A stretch of 64,000 nt of DNA, from NCBI GenBank assembly GCA_027492585.1, contig JAPUEK010000029.1:38880-102879 (forward strand). Reading direction: 5' to 3'. The notes beneath the pieces were generated by a model. That model made no database searches. It was given only the letters and a program-made list of their open reading frames with translations, and was not told the origin of the DNA. Positions 1-8,854 of the stretch are shown piece after piece. Position numbers and translations under genes: made by a program. The DNA is from Paracoccaceae bacterium. GTDB taxonomy: Bacteria; Pseudomonadota; Alphaproteobacteria; Rhodobacterales; Rhodobacteraceae. Positions within the stretch are counted from its first letter, which is position 1. Each line of letters opens with the position of its first letter.

Positions 1-380
1 CAGCCGAAAGCGTTGCCGCCAACAATCGCTTTGCCGCCCGCGGCAGGGATCAGGCGTTCGGGCGCGGGACTTCGGTGATGCATCGTTCCAACGGCGACCC
101 CGAGGTGGCGGGCAACCCCTGTCTCGGCCCGCCGGACAAGGCGCCATCCTCTGCGCTGAAGGTGGTGCCGGTCGATCTGGCCGGCGCGGGCGGCCTGTGG
201 ATCGACCCGAATGGCGGCGTGCTCGATCCGCCGGGCGGGGTGATTGCGGGTCTCCATGCTTGCGGGAATGACGCGGGTTCGATGTTCCGCGGAACCTATC
301 CCGGCCCCGGCCCCGCGATCGACCCGGCAATGGTGATGGCCCGGCGCATCGCACAACACGCATCGGGGTCTGTCCATTGA
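1..380 (+). CDS. FAD-dependent dehydrogenase, C-terminal part (5' end outside window)
   Basis: An open frame (first full codon at base 3) enters from the left edge and stops at 380, giving about 125 residues. The C-terminal end matches the FAD_binding_2 / fumarate reductase-3-ketosteroid dehydrogenase group: a GRG-type segment, then NPCLGPP, GGLWID, and the typical final block ACGNDAGSMFRGTYPG, in which the conserved Gly-Asn-Asp and Gly-Thr-Tyr-Pro-Gly contact FAD in relatives. The substrate cannot be told from this fragment. It is convergent with the next gene, 33 bases away, so it is probably not part of the sugar locus. Confidence 0.8.
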   Translation, partial: AESVAANNRFAARGRDQAFGRGTSVMHRSNGDPEVAGNPCLGPPDKAPSSALKVVPVDLAGAGGLWIDPNGGVLDPPGGVIAGLHACGNDAGSMFRGTYPGPGPAIDPAMVMARRIAQHASGSVH

Positions 381-413
381 ACCTTCGGATCGCGCCCCCT
401 TTTGATCCGCCGT

Positions 414-1679
414 TCAACGGTCGCAGGCATCGAAATAGGGTCGAAGGCTTCGGGCAACGGCCGCGCGCAGCAGCTCCGGGGCTGTCGGGGTCACGCTGCC
501 ATCCATCACCTGCGGATAGAGCGCCCCGAGATATTGCGAAATGAGCGTTTCCGGAATTTCCGCCGCGCCGAGGCTGCCCAGCAGTTCGCCGACCGCCGCT
601 TCGGCGGCTGGATCGGTCCAGTAATAGCGGATGCGGTCCGAATAGCTGAAATGCCGTTGGAGCCGCTGATGCTCCGGGGTGCCATGGTAATATCTGGCCC
701 AATGCTTCGGCTTTTCCAGCATCAGCGCTTCCATCCGCACTTGCAGGGCGGCGGTGTGTCCGGGGATCAGCACTTCGGCAATCCGGTCCAGCCCGTAAAG
801 CGCCTCGCGCAGGGAAAAGGTCAGGCCGGGACCGACCTTCAGGATGCCGAAACCATCCTTCACCAATGCCGCGAGGGCTTCAGGGGTCTGGTAATCGGTT
901 GAATGAGCCTCGAACAGCATGGGCAGATCCGGCAGGCAGGCGACGAGATCGCGGGCAGCTTCGGGGGCATAGCCGACAACATTCTCGTTGCCGAACTCCA
1001 CGCCCGGCTGCACCACCAGCCCGATGACGCGCGCGAAAGCGGGGCCAATCCCTGCGGCCTCAAAGGCAAGGCGATGCAGTTCGGCGGTTTCGCGGGCGGC
1101 TTGCGGCGCGGTGACGGTCAACCCCTCGACCTCTTCCCATGCGCCGCCCGGCACCGGAACTTCGGTGCCGATGACATAGACCGGCGTTTCCGGCCCGGCA
1201 TGTGCCTCTGCCACGGAGGCCAGTTCGGCATTGCGCCGGGCGATCACCGCATCCGGCAGCGGGACCGGATCATCGGCGCAAGCCATGCTCGCATCGAGAT
1301 GGATCTTGACGAAACCCGCTTCGGCATAAGCGGCGACCATGGCGCGGGCCTTTGCCATCGCCTCTTCCGCGGGGAGGTGGGTCCAGGGGTTCGGCCCCAG
1401 ATGGTCGCCGCCGAGAATCAGATGGGTACTGTCAAAACCCTCAGTCCGGGCGATGCGTGTCACGAAGGCACGGAAATCGGCTGGCGTCATGCCGGTATAG
1501 CCGCCCTCGTGATTCACCTGGTTGCAGGTCGCCTCGATCAGGACCGGAACGCCGAGGTGCCTCCCGAGAGCAAGACTTGCACCGATCACGACAGGATGCG
1601 CCGAGCAGATCGACGGAACCCCCCGGAATATCCCGTGTTTCCGGTCCTGCGCGAGGGTGGTCAGGGAGGAAGTCGACAT
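414..1679 (-). CDS. GatZ/KbaZ family protein (tagatose-bisphosphate aldolase 'subunit' or tagatose-6-phosphate 4-epimerase)
   Basis: A 421-residue protein of the GatZ/KbaZ/AgaZ family (COG4573). Recognisable blocks are GIFRGVPSICSAHPVV, EATCNQVNHEGGYTGMTPADF, LGGDHLGPNPW, KIHLDASMAC, VIGTEVPVPGG, and FEAHSTDYQ near residue 270. In enteric bacteria GatZ stabilises the GatY aldolase. Some alphaproteobacterial members have been reported, from memory, to convert tagatose-6-phosphate to fructose-6-phosphate. No GatY lies in this locus, which favours the epimerase role; that is inference. I chose the ATG at 1679 because AAGGA lies 10 bases upstream; an in-frame ATG at 1724 is also open. It is divergent from the DeoR gene and probably shares its operator. 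Confidence 0.85.
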   Translation of the reverse strand: MSTSSLTTLAQDRKHGIFRGVPSICSAHPVVIGASLALGRHLGVPVLIEATCNQVNHEGGYTGMTPADFRAFVTRIARTEGFDSTHLILGGDHLGPNPWTHLPAEEAMAKARAMVAAYAEAGFVKIHLDASMACADDPVPLPDAVIARRNAELASVAEAHAGPETPVYVIGTEVPVPGGAWEEVEGLTVTAPQAARETAELHRLAFEAAGIGPAFARVIGLVVQPGVEFGNENVVGYAPEAARDLVACLPDLPMLFEAHSTDYQTPEALAALVKDGFGILKVGPGLTFSLREALYGLDRIAEVLIPGHTAALQVRMEALMLEKPKHWARYYHGTPEHQRLQRHFSYSDRIRYYWTDPAAEAAVGELLGSLGAAEIPETLISQYLGALYPQVMDGSVTPTAPELLRAAVARSLRPYFDACDR

Positions 1680-1806
1680 GTGAAACTGATCCTTCATGAT
1701 TATGTTCGGGCATGAAACTATCAATAATGATCATAACAGATCAAAAATTTGATTGACAGTGAGAAGTTTCGCGCTCCCAATGAGGGTGGGTTTCAGGGAT
1801 GATCGC
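1680..1806. promoter_or_regulatory. Divergent promoter/operator region between gatZ-like and deoR-type genes
   Basis: This 127-base AT-rich gap holds a perfect inverted repeat, ATCAAA-AA-TTTGAT at 1740-1753, and a short palindrome ATGATCAT at 1727-1734. TTGACA at 1753-1758 could be a rightward -35. Reading leftward, TATGAT preceded 17 bases upstream by TGTCAA looks like a promoter for the gatZ-like gene. The repeat overlaps both candidate promoters, so binding there could repress both sides. Assignment to the adjacent DeoR protein is inference. Confidence 0.5.
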
Positions 1807-2577
1807 ATGAAGATTGATCGGGCCACCGCCATCCGGCAGCATCTGTTCGCCAAGGGTCATTCGTCGATTTCGGAAATCGCGGTTGCCGTGGGCGCATCGG
1901 AGCCAACGGTGCGGCGGGATCTTCTGGCGCTGGAGGCGGAGGGGCAGGTCGTCCGCACCCATGGCGGGGCGCAGATCGCGGATGCCTCCGGAACCGAGAT
2001 CGCCTTCGAGAGCCGCGAGCAGATCAATCTCCCGCTGAAACGCGCAATCGGCGAGGCGGCCTATGGCCTGCTGCGGCCCGAAACCTCGATCTTCCTCGAC
2101 GCAGGAACGACAGTGCTGCAACTGGCCCGGCGGCTGCGGCTGAACCCGCTGCCGTTGCGGGTCTTCACCAATTGTCTGCCCGTGGCGCAGGTGCTGATGG
2201 GCGCGCCGGAGATCAGCGTCACCCTTCTCGGCGGGAGCCTGCGCCGCGAAAATGCTTCGATGGTGGGGATGCTTGCCGAGGCAGCGCTGGAGCGGCTCTG
2301 GTTCGATCAGCTCTTCCTCGGTGTCGGGGCCATTGCCGCAGATGGCACGATTTCGAGCGCCGATGAGCAGGAGGCACGGATCAATGCGCTGATGCTGAAC
2401 CGTACGACGGCGGCGGTGATCCTGACGGATGCGGATAAATTCGACCGGAGGCTGACCTATGATGTCGCCCGGCTCGGCGCCGGCTCGCATGTGATGACGG
2501 ATGCACGGCTTTCGCCGGAGTGGCAGGGGCGGCTCGCCGATCTTGGCGCGCGCCTGACCCTTGCGGATGCCCGGTGA
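1807..2577 (+). CDS. DeoR/AgaR-family transcriptional regulator
   Basis: A 256-residue DeoR-family repressor. The N-terminal helix-turn-helix lies at about residues 17-55 (ISEIAVAVGASEPTVRRDL then EGQVVRTHGGA). The C-terminal DeoR sensor domain (about 75-230) has the IFLDAGTT loop that binds sugar phosphates in relatives, followed by VFTNCLPVA and LGGSLRRE. Family members such as AgaR respond to phosphorylated hexose or hexosamine intermediates. The ATG at 1807 has CAGGGA upstream; the longer in-frame start at 1753 lies in the promoter. It heads the rightward operon and its stop overlaps the kinase start (ATGA). It probably controls both divergent units. Confidence 0.9.
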   Translation: MKIDRATAIRQHLFAKGHSSISEIAVAVGASEPTVRRDLLALEAEGQVVRTHGGAQIADASGTEIAFESREQINLPLKRAIGEAAYGLLRPETSIFLDAGTTVLQLARRLRLNPLPLRVFTNCLPVAQVLMGAPEISVTLLGGSLRRENASMVGMLAEAALERLWFDQLFLGVGAIAADGTISSADEQEARINALMLNRTTAAVILTDADKFDRRLTYDVARLGAGSHVMTDARLSPEWQGRLADLGARLTLADAR

Positions 2578-3500
2578 TGGACCGGGTTCTGGGCATGGAC
2601 GGCGGCGGCACCAAGACCGAGGTGGCGGTGGTCGCACGTTCCGGCGCCGTCGAGATGCGGTTTCGGACCGGGGGTCTTGATCCGACCAAGGGCGCAGGCT
2701 GGGAGCAGGTGCTGGCGGAAATTTCCGGGAAAGTCGGCCCGGTCTCGCAAGCGGTGCTGGGCCTGCCCTATCATGGCGAGGTTCCCGCCATCTCGGCCCG
2801 CCAAGCCACGGTTGCCGCGGCGATCTTCGGGCCTGAGAGCCATGTCCTCAACGATGTGGAAGTCGCCTTCGACGGCGCGCTCGGCGGCGGAGACGGAGTG
2901 CTGATCCTTGCCGGCACCGGCTCGATGGCCTGGGCGCGCGGGCCGCTTGGCACCTGTCGCGTCGGCGGCTGGGGGGATGTCTTCGGCGATGAGGGCTCGG
3001 CCTACTGGATCGGGCGCGAGGCGCTGTCGCGCATCAGCGCGGCGCTGGACGGGCGGCGCGAGGATCCTGGTTTTGCGGGTGCGATGCTGGCCCGGATGGG
3101 CATTGGCGCGGCCGATCTGATCGGTTGGACCTATGCGCCCGAGGCGCCGCGGGCGCGCATTGCGGCGCTGGCCACGCTTGTCTCGGAACTGGCGCGGGCG
3201 GGCGATGCCGATGCCACCGGGCTTATGGCCCACGCCTCGGAGGAACTCGCGGTGCTGGGTCTGACTGCGAGGCGGCTCAGCGGTGCCGGTGGGGGCTGGA
3301 GTTATGCGGGTGGCGTGATGGCCGATCCGGCACTCCGGGAGCATCTGGCCGCGCGAATGGGAAGCGTACCGCTGGAGCCGATGCTGACACCAGTGGGCGG
3401 GGCCGTATTGAGGGCGGCAAGGCGCGCGGGATGGGTGACCGATGCTGCCTTCCTCCGCCGGCTGAAGGCGGGACTGGAAAACGAGAACAACGCTCCATGA
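2577..3500 (+). CDS. BadF/NAGK-type amino-sugar kinase
   Basis: A 307-residue ATPase of the BadF/BadG/BcrA/BcrD family that includes N-acetylglucosamine and glucosamine kinases. The phosphate-1 motif MDGGGTKT is at residues 6-13, the acidic region LNDVEVAF near 92-99, the second phosphate motif LILAGTGSM near 110-118, and the adenosine motif YAGGVMADP near 243. It probably phosphorylates an amino sugar at C6. With a SIS deaminase and a GH114 enzyme in the operon, galactosamine is a reasonable substrate guess, but a glucosamine substrate is not excluded. Translation is coupled to the upstream regulator by an ATGA overlap. Confidence 0.8.
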   Translation: MDRVLGMDGGGTKTEVAVVARSGAVEMRFRTGGLDPTKGAGWEQVLAEISGKVGPVSQAVLGLPYHGEVPAISARQATVAAAIFGPESHVLNDVEVAFDGALGGGDGVLILAGTGSMAWARGPLGTCRVGGWGDVFGDEGSAYWIGREALSRISAALDGRREDPGFAGAMLARMGIGAADLIGWTYAPEAPRARIAALATLVSELARAGDADATGLMAHASEELAVLGLTARRLSGAGGGWSYAGGVMADPALREHLAARMGSVPLEPMLTPVGGAVLRAARRAGWVTDAAFLRRLKAGLENENNAP

Positions 3501-3519
3501 CGGGGCCAAACAGGGTGAC

Positions 3520-4761
3520 ATGATGAAAAGACGCCAATTTCTGATCTCCGCTTCCGCCCTTGGCCTTGCCGCCGCGATGCCGGGGGCAAGCTTTGCACAG
3601 GGGCCGCTGCCGGTGCTGCTGCCACCCTGGGTGACGCTGCCGAAGGAGATGACCGACAGCTACGCCGGCGGCACGCTTGACGTCCAGACCCTCGGCTGGG
3701 ACGAGATCCGCACCCGGATCGTGACCTCCATGGTCGCCGATACCGCCCCGGCAAGCGTCACGGAAATGGACTGGAGCTGGGTCGGGCAGTTCGGCATGGC
3801 GGGCTGGTATGACCCGCTGGACGATCTGCTGAGCGATGAGCTGAAAGCGGATCTGCCCACCACCTCGATCTTCACCTACGACGGAAAGCTGATCGGCGCG
3901 CCCTACAACAACGACTTCCGGGTGATGATCTACAACAAGGCGCATCTCGCCGCCGCCGGGGTCGCCGCCGCGCCGAAAACCATGGATGAGCTTCTGGAAG
4001 CCGCCCGTGCCGTGAAAAAGGCCGGGGTCGCGGACCATCCGATCGCCCTGCCGCTTTCGGCCAGCGAGGGCGCGGCGACTGCCTGGTATCTGCTCACCAA
4101 GGCCTTTGGCGGCGATCTTTTCGATGCGGATTTCACCCCGCTTTTCACCGACCCTGCCTCGGCCGGGTATCAGGCCATGGCTTTCGAGGTGGCGGCGCTG
4201 AAGGAAGGTCTGATCGACCCTGCGGCGACCAGCCTGAAGGATGTCGAGGTGCAGGAACTGTTCAAGGCCGGCAAGGCAAGCTTCGATCTGGCCGGGTGGG
4301 CGGGCAATCTCGCGGTCTATACCGATCCGTCGAAATCCGGGGTGGCGGCGGATGCGGCGGCGGCGCTGATGCCGAATGTCTCGGGCGTCTCACGCACTTT
4401 TGGCCTGCCTGGCGCGCTCGGCATCCCGGTCAATGCGACCGACAAGGACGGGGCGGCGGCCTTCATCCTCTGGATGCTGGAGGAGAAGACCATGGCCGAC
4501 AACTATCGCCTGCTCGGCAACCTGCCGACCCGGCTTTCTGTGCTTCGCAGCCTCAACGAAGAGGGCAGGCTCGCGCAGGGCGATGTCCTGATCGCGCAGG
4601 CCGAACTGGTGGAGCCGCTCTTTGCCCAAGGCACGCCCGGCTGGTATCCGGAATTCTCCGGGGCCGTGGCCGCTGCGCTGAACGCCGCCGCGAAGGAGCA
4701 GATCACGGTGGACGAGGCGATGGCCCAGATCGCCGAAGCCGCAGCCGCCGCGCAAGAATAA
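3520..4761 (+). CDS. Sugar ABC transporter substrate-binding protein (set 1)
   Basis: A 413-residue extracellular solute-binding protein of family 1 (maltose-binding type). It starts MMKRRQFLISASALGL, a hydrophobic leader with an RR pair, followed by AFA-like cleavage near SFAQG (residue 26), so it is exported to the periplasm, possibly by Tat. Internal ATG at 3523 is an equally good start. The fold is indicated by scattered family blocks such as YNNDFRVMIYNKA and LPLSASEGA. It captures the oligo- or monosaccharide for the two permeases immediately downstream. No ATPase lies next to it; the likely partner is the gene at 8855. Confidence 0.9.
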   Translation: MMKRRQFLISASALGLAAAMPGASFAQGPLPVLLPPWVTLPKEMTDSYAGGTLDVQTLGWDEIRTRIVTSMVADTAPASVTEMDWSWVGQFGMAGWYDPLDDLLSDELKADLPTTSIFTYDGKLIGAPYNNDFRVMIYNKAHLAAAGVAAAPKTMDELLEAARAVKKAGVADHPIALPLSASEGAATAWYLLTKAFGGDLFDADFTPLFTDPASAGYQAMAFEVAALKEGLIDPAATSLKDVEVQELFKAGKASFDLAGWAGNLAVYTDPSKSGVAADAAAALMPNVSGVSRTFGLPGALGIPVNATDKDGAAAFILWMLEEKTMADNYRLLGNLPTRLSVLRSLNEEGRLAQGDVLIAQAELVEPLFAQGTPGWYPEFSGAVAAALNAAAKEQITVDEAMAQIAEAAAAAQE

Positions 4762-4776
4762 GCGGCGGGCGGGTCC

Positions 4777-5670
4777 ATGGCGGTTCTGGCGAGGTTCCTT
4801 CCATCCCGCGAGGCGCGGCTCGGCCTGACGCTGATCCTGCCGGTGGCGCTGATCATGGGGGGGCTGGTTTTCCTGCCCCTCCTGGCGACGCTGATCGACA
4901 GCCTGTTCCGTATCGCGCCGATGAAGCCCGGCACCCCTTTTGTCGGGCTGAAGAACTATGCCGATCTGATGGGGGATGCGAAAGTCACCACCGCCTGGGT
5001 CAATACTGCCGCCTATGTGGTGATGACCGTGGTGATCGAGACGGTGGGCGGGCTGGCCATGGCGCTGCTCCTCAACGCGGTCACGGTCGGGCGGCGCTGG
5101 CTGCTGGCGATCATGGTGCTGCCCTGGTGCCTTCCGCCGGTCGTCAATGCGATCATCTGGATGTGGATCTACAATCCGGCCTACGGGCCGCTGAACGGCC
5201 TTCTGATGACAGTCGGCCTGATCGACGGCCCGCAGGTCTGGTTCAACGACCGTGGGACCGGGCTGTTCCTCGTCTCGCTGGTTCACGCCTGGCGCATGAT
5301 GCCGCTGACGGCGATCATCCTCTTCGCCGCACTGCAATCCATCCCGGCGGAGCTTTACGAGGCCGCACGCCTCGATGGTGCTGGGGCGTTGAAGCGGCTG
5401 CGGCAGATCACCCTGCCGCTGATCGCGCCGGGGCTGACCATCGCCCTGTCGCAATCCACCGTCTTTGCCGTCAACCTTTTCGACGAGGCCTGGGTGTTGA
5501 ACGGGGTGTCGATGGATACGAGATCGGTGATCATCCAGGTCTATGTCACCGCCTTCCAGAACCTGAAATTCTCTGCCGGTATGGCGCTTTCTGTGCTGGC
5601 GATGGTGGTCTCTCTGGCGGTCTCGGCGCTCTATGTGCTGCGGGTCTACCGCGAAACGAGGTTCGAATGA
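4777..5670 (+). CDS. Sugar ABC transporter permease, MalF/UgpA type (set 1)
   Basis: A 297-residue inner-membrane protein with about six hydrophobic segments. The cytoplasmic EAA loop that docks the ATPase reads ELYEAARLDGAGALKRLRQITLPLIAP (in pieces, around residues 190-216), typical of binding-protein-dependent sugar permeases. It follows the binding protein by 15 bases, and its stop overlaps the next permease start (ATGA at 5667-5670). It forms the channel heterodimer with the following gene. Confidence 0.92.
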   Translation: MAVLARFLPSREARLGLTLILPVALIMGGLVFLPLLATLIDSLFRIAPMKPGTPFVGLKNYADLMGDAKVTTAWVNTAAYVVMTVVIETVGGLAMALLLNAVTVGRRWLLAIMVLPWCLPPVVNAIIWMWIYNPAYGPLNGLLMTVGLIDGPQVWFNDRGTGLFLVSLVHAWRMMPLTAIILFAALQSIPAELYEAARLDGAGALKRLRQITLPLIAPGLTIALSQSTVFAVNLFDEAWVLNGVSMDTRSVIIQVYVTAFQNLKFSAGMALSVLAMVVSLAVSALYVLRVYRETRFE

Positions 5671-6548
5671 CCCCGCGCCGCCGGATCAGCCAGTGGAGCC
5701 GCCGGGCCGGTCTTTGCCTTGGCGCTGCGGTGATGGTGCTGTGGAGCCTTGCGCCGATCTACTGGTCTTTCCTGACCAGCATCACCCCGCCGGGCGGGCT
5801 GGTTTCCTCCGGGTTGCGGCTCTGGCCGGAGGCCGCCACGACAGAGCATTTCGCCAAGCTCTTCGGCGCCACCTCCGTCTCGCAGGGTAACGAGGTGCAA
5901 TCGGTCTGGCCGCAGTTCTCGGCCGCTTTCGCCAACAGCCTGATCACCTCGGGGCTGGCGACGGTGGTGACGGTGATCCTTGCGGCCTTCGGGGCCTGGG
6001 CCTTCGTGCGGCTGAGCTTTCCCGGCAAGAACGTGATCTTCATCGCCGTCGTGGCGACGCTGGCGATCCCCGCCTATACGGTGATGATCCCGCTTTACCG
6101 GCTGATGATCGCGGCGGGGCTGATCGACACCTATGCCGGGGTGACGCTGATCTATGTCTCGGCCTTCCTGCCGCTGGCGTTGTGGCTGATGCGGTCCGTC
6201 TACCAGTCGATGCCGCTGTCGCTGGAAGAAGCGGCCTGGCTGGACGGAGCGTCGAAGCTGCGGGCCTTCGTGCAGGTGGTGCTGCCGCTTGCCGGGCCGG
6301 GCCTTGTCGCCTGCGCCATCCTGACCTTCCTGTCGGCCTGGGGCCAGTTCATGGTGCCGCTGGTCTTCTCTCCCACGCTGGCGACCAAGCCGCTGACCGT
6401 GCTGATCCCGGAATTCGTGACCCGCAACTATGTGGACTACGGGCTGATGAATGCCGCCGGGATGGTGGCGATCGTGCCGCCGATGATCCTTGTTCTCTTC
6501 CTCAACCGCTTTCTCGTGCAGGGCCTCATGGCCGGAGCCGGGAAATAA
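5667..6548 (+). CDS. Sugar ABC transporter permease, MalG/UgpE type (set 1)
   Basis: A 293-residue inner-membrane permease starting MTPRRRISQWSRRAG. It has an N-terminal membrane helix, a periplasmic segment, and about five further helices. The EAA motif SLEEAAWLDGASKLRAFVQ lies near residue 185, with the following GPGL typical of MalG-like subunits. The frame stays open far upstream of 5667, but that stretch is the complement of the binding protein and permease 1, and the ATGA overlap fixes the start. It works with the 4777 permease and probably the 8855 ATPase. Confidence 0.92.
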   Translation: MTPRRRISQWSRRAGLCLGAAVMVLWSLAPIYWSFLTSITPPGGLVSSGLRLWPEAATTEHFAKLFGATSVSQGNEVQSVWPQFSAAFANSLITSGLATVVTVILAAFGAWAFVRLSFPGKNVIFIAVVATLAIPAYTVMIPLYRLMIAAGLIDTYAGVTLIYVSAFLPLALWLMRSVYQSMPLSLEEAAWLDGASKLRAFVQVVLPLAGPGLVACAILTFLSAWGQFMVPLVFSPTLATKPLTVLIPEFVTRNYVDYGLMNAAGMVAIVPPMILVLFLNRFLVQGLMAGAGK

Positions 6549-6562
6549 CTGAAAGGCCGACG

Positions 6563-7516
6563 ATGCCCACACTCACCGAAACCGTCATCCGCGCGCAGCT
6601 GCCCTACTGGCAGGATGCGTTGCGACAGGCCTTGCCGCGTGTTGCCGCGCGGACTGTCGTGCTGACCGGCTGCGGCACGTCCTATTACCTTGCCCAATCC
6701 CTGGCCTGCGCCTTCAACGCCGGGGGTCAGAGGGCGATTGCCGTTCCGGGCGCGGAATGGGCGCGGCGGTCCGGCGTCTATCTTGCTGATCCCGAAGGCA
6801 CGACCGTCATCGGCCTTTCCCGGTCCGGCACCACGACGGAGACGGTGCAGGCCATCACCAACAGCCGGGCGCGCGGCTGGCATACCATCGCCATCTCCTG
6901 CGAACCGGGTTCGACCATCCTCGGGGCGGCGGATGAGGCGATCTGCCTGCCGACCGACCCGCGCGAGGGCATCGTCATGTCCGTCTCCGCCAGCCTGATG
7001 TATCTGGCCGGTCTGCGGATGGCCGGTCTTGTCCTGTCCGAGGCGATTGTCCCTGCCGCCGCCACTGCGCTGGAGCGGATGGAGGGCGCTGATGCCCTTT
7101 TGCCCGGCCGCCGCCATTTCGTCTACCTCGGTGCGGGTGCGAACTACGGCATCGCCACCGAAGGCTGCCTGAAGCTGCAGGAGATGAGCATCTCTTACAG
7201 CCAGGCCTTCCATCCGATGGAATATCGCCACGGGCCGGTTTCGCTCATCGACGACAGCTCGCTTGCCGTGATGCTTTATTCCGAGGAAACCGCCGCCGAA
7301 GAGGCCGCGCTTGTCGCCGAGCTTCAGGCCAAGGGCGCGCGGGTGATCGGCTTCAACGGTCCCGGAGACCTGCGGATCGACCTTGGCCTGACCGGCCCCG
7401 CCGCGGCGCTCGCCTGCCTGCCCGCACTTCAACTGTTGGGGGAAAAGGTTGCCCTCGGTAAAGGTATAAACTCCGAAACCCCCCGCCACCTCACCAAGGT
7501 CGTGGTTTTGCAATAG
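6563..7516 (+). CDS. Tandem SIS-domain sugar-phosphate isomerase/deaminase (AgaS/GlmS-like)
   Basis: A 317-residue protein with two SIS domains. The first has VLTGCGTSYYLAQSLA (about residue 34) and VIGLSRSGTTTETVQAI (about 82), the serine/threonine-rich sugar-phosphate loops. The second has YLGAGANYGIATEGCLKL and AFHPMEYRHGPVSLID (about 220-235), the block that in GlmS and AgaS carries catalytic His/Glu residues. AgaS converts galactosamine-6-phosphate to tagatose-6-phosphate and ammonia, and that is the likely reaction here. Length is close to the GlmS isomerase half, shorter than classical AgaS (about 384). GlmS-like or fructosamine-type deglycase activity is the alternative. RBS GAAAGG precedes the ATG at 6563. 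Confidence 0.82.
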   Translation: MPTLTETVIRAQLPYWQDALRQALPRVAARTVVLTGCGTSYYLAQSLACAFNAGGQRAIAVPGAEWARRSGVYLADPEGTTVIGLSRSGTTTETVQAITNSRARGWHTIAISCEPGSTILGAADEAICLPTDPREGIVMSVSASLMYLAGLRMAGLVLSEAIVPAAATALERMEGADALLPGRRHFVYLGAGANYGIATEGCLKLQEMSISYSQAFHPMEYRHGPVSLIDDSSLAVMLYSEETAAEEAALVAELQAKGARVIGFNGPGDLRIDLGLTGPAAALACLPALQLLGEKVALGKGINSETPRHLTKVVVLQ

Positions 7517-7525
7517 GAGGCTTCA

Positions 7526-8845
7526 ATGGCCAAGATCTGTCTCATCGGCGCGGGCTCTACCGTCTTCGCGCAGAATATTCTCGGCGATGTGTTGTCGAAC
7601 CCTGAACTGGCCGACAGCGAAATCGCGCTCTTCGATATTGATGCGGAGCGGCTTTCCACCTCGGAGATCATGGCGCGGCGCATCGGCACCACGCTCGGGC
7701 TGAAGGGCCTCCGCGTCACCGCCACCACCAACCGCCGCGCGGCGCTGAAGGATGCGGATTTCGTGATCCTGATGATGCAGATCGGCGGCTACAAGCCCTC
7801 GACCGTCATCGACTTCGACATTCCGAAGCAGTTTGGCCTGCGCCAGACCATCGCCGATACGCTGGGGGTCGGTGGCATCTTCCGGGCGCTGCGGACGATT
7901 CCGGTCGTGCTCGATATCGCCCGCGACATGGCCGAGGTCTGCCCCCGCGCGCTGATGATGAACTATGTCAACCCGATGGCCATGATCACCTGGGCGATGC
8001 AGGAATCCTATCCGCAGATCGCCTATGTCGGGCTGTGCCATTCGGTGCAGGAAACTTCCGGCCATCTGGCGCGGGTGCTGGGTGAGGATATCGCGCAGAT
8101 CGACTACCGCAGCGCCGGGATCAATCACGTCGCCTTCTTCAGCAAGTTCGAAAAGCGCCTGCCGGGGGGCGGTGTCGAGGATCTCTACCCGCGCCTGCGC
8201 GAAATCGCGGCCAGCGGCAATTACCCCGAAGGCGACAAGGTGCGCTTTGCGGTGATGAAGCATTTCGGCTATTTCGTCACCGAAAGTTCGGAGCATTTCA
8301 GCGAATATACCCCGTGGTTCATCAAGCGCGGGCGGGAGGACCTGATCGACCGCTTCCAGGTGCCGCTGGATGAATATATCCGCCGCTGCGAAGAACAGAT
8401 CGCGGGCTGGCATGAACTGCGCGCCGAGCTGGAGGACGAGGCCGCCCCGATCGAGGTCTGCAAATCCAACGAATATGCCGCCTCCATCATTCATGGCATG
8501 GTGACCGGCACCAATCACCTCATCTACGGCAATCTGCGGAACAACGGGCTGATCGACAACCTGCCCGCCAATGCTGCCGTGGAGGTCCCCTGCCATATCG
8601 ACCGCAACGGCATCCAGCCGGTTCGCGTCGGCTCCGTTCCGCCGCAACTCGCCGCCATCATGCGGAGCCAGATCAACGTGCAGGAACTGACGGTTCTGGC
8701 CGCGCTGACGGGCAAGCGCGACCACATCTATCACGCGGCCATGATGGACCCGCATACCGGGGCGGAGCTGTCGCTCGACGAGATCCGGGCGCTTTGCGAC
8801 GCGCTGATAGCGGCGCATGGCAACTATCTGCCTGCATATCGGTAA
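7526..8845 (+). CDS. Glycoside hydrolase family 4 (alpha-galactosidase/MelA-like)
   Basis: A 439-residue GH4 enzyme. The NAD-binding Rossmann start is KICLIGAGSTVFAQNIL at the N terminus. The metal-site cysteine lies in GLCHSVQETSGH (about 171) and the metal-site histidine in GINHVAFF (about 202), with NPMAMITWA before them. The CHSV form is typical of alpha-galactosidases in the family. GH4 enzymes use NAD+ and Mn2+ and oxidise C3 of the sugar, so they act in the cytoplasm on imported glycosides. Here the substrate could be an alpha-galactosaminide rather than melibiose, inferred from the adjoining GH114 and SIS genes. A perfect AGGAGG lies upstream. Confidence 0.92.
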   Translation: MAKICLIGAGSTVFAQNILGDVLSNPELADSEIALFDIDAERLSTSEIMARRIGTTLGLKGLRVTATTNRRAALKDADFVILMMQIGGYKPSTVIDFDIPKQFGLRQTIADTLGVGGIFRALRTIPVVLDIARDMAEVCPRALMMNYVNPMAMITWAMQESYPQIAYVGLCHSVQETSGHLARVLGEDIAQIDYRSAGINHVAFFSKFEKRLPGGGVEDLYPRLREIAASGNYPEGDKVRFAVMKHFGYFVTESSEHFSEYTPWFIKRGREDLIDRFQVPLDEYIRRCEEQIAGWHELRAELEDEAAPIEVCKSNEYAASIIHGMVTGTNHLIYGNLRNNGLIDNLPANAAVEVPCHIDRNGIQPVRVGSVPPQLAAIMRSQINVQELTVLAALTGKRDHIYHAAMMDPHTGAELSLDEIRALCDALIAAHGNYLPAYR

Positions 8846-8854
8846 GGGGCTGAG

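Noticed and set aside
4296..5666. Long upstream extension of the second set-1 permease
   Set aside because: The extension overlaps the binding protein and permease 1 in another frame. The ATGA overlap at 5667 and family start fix the true N terminus.
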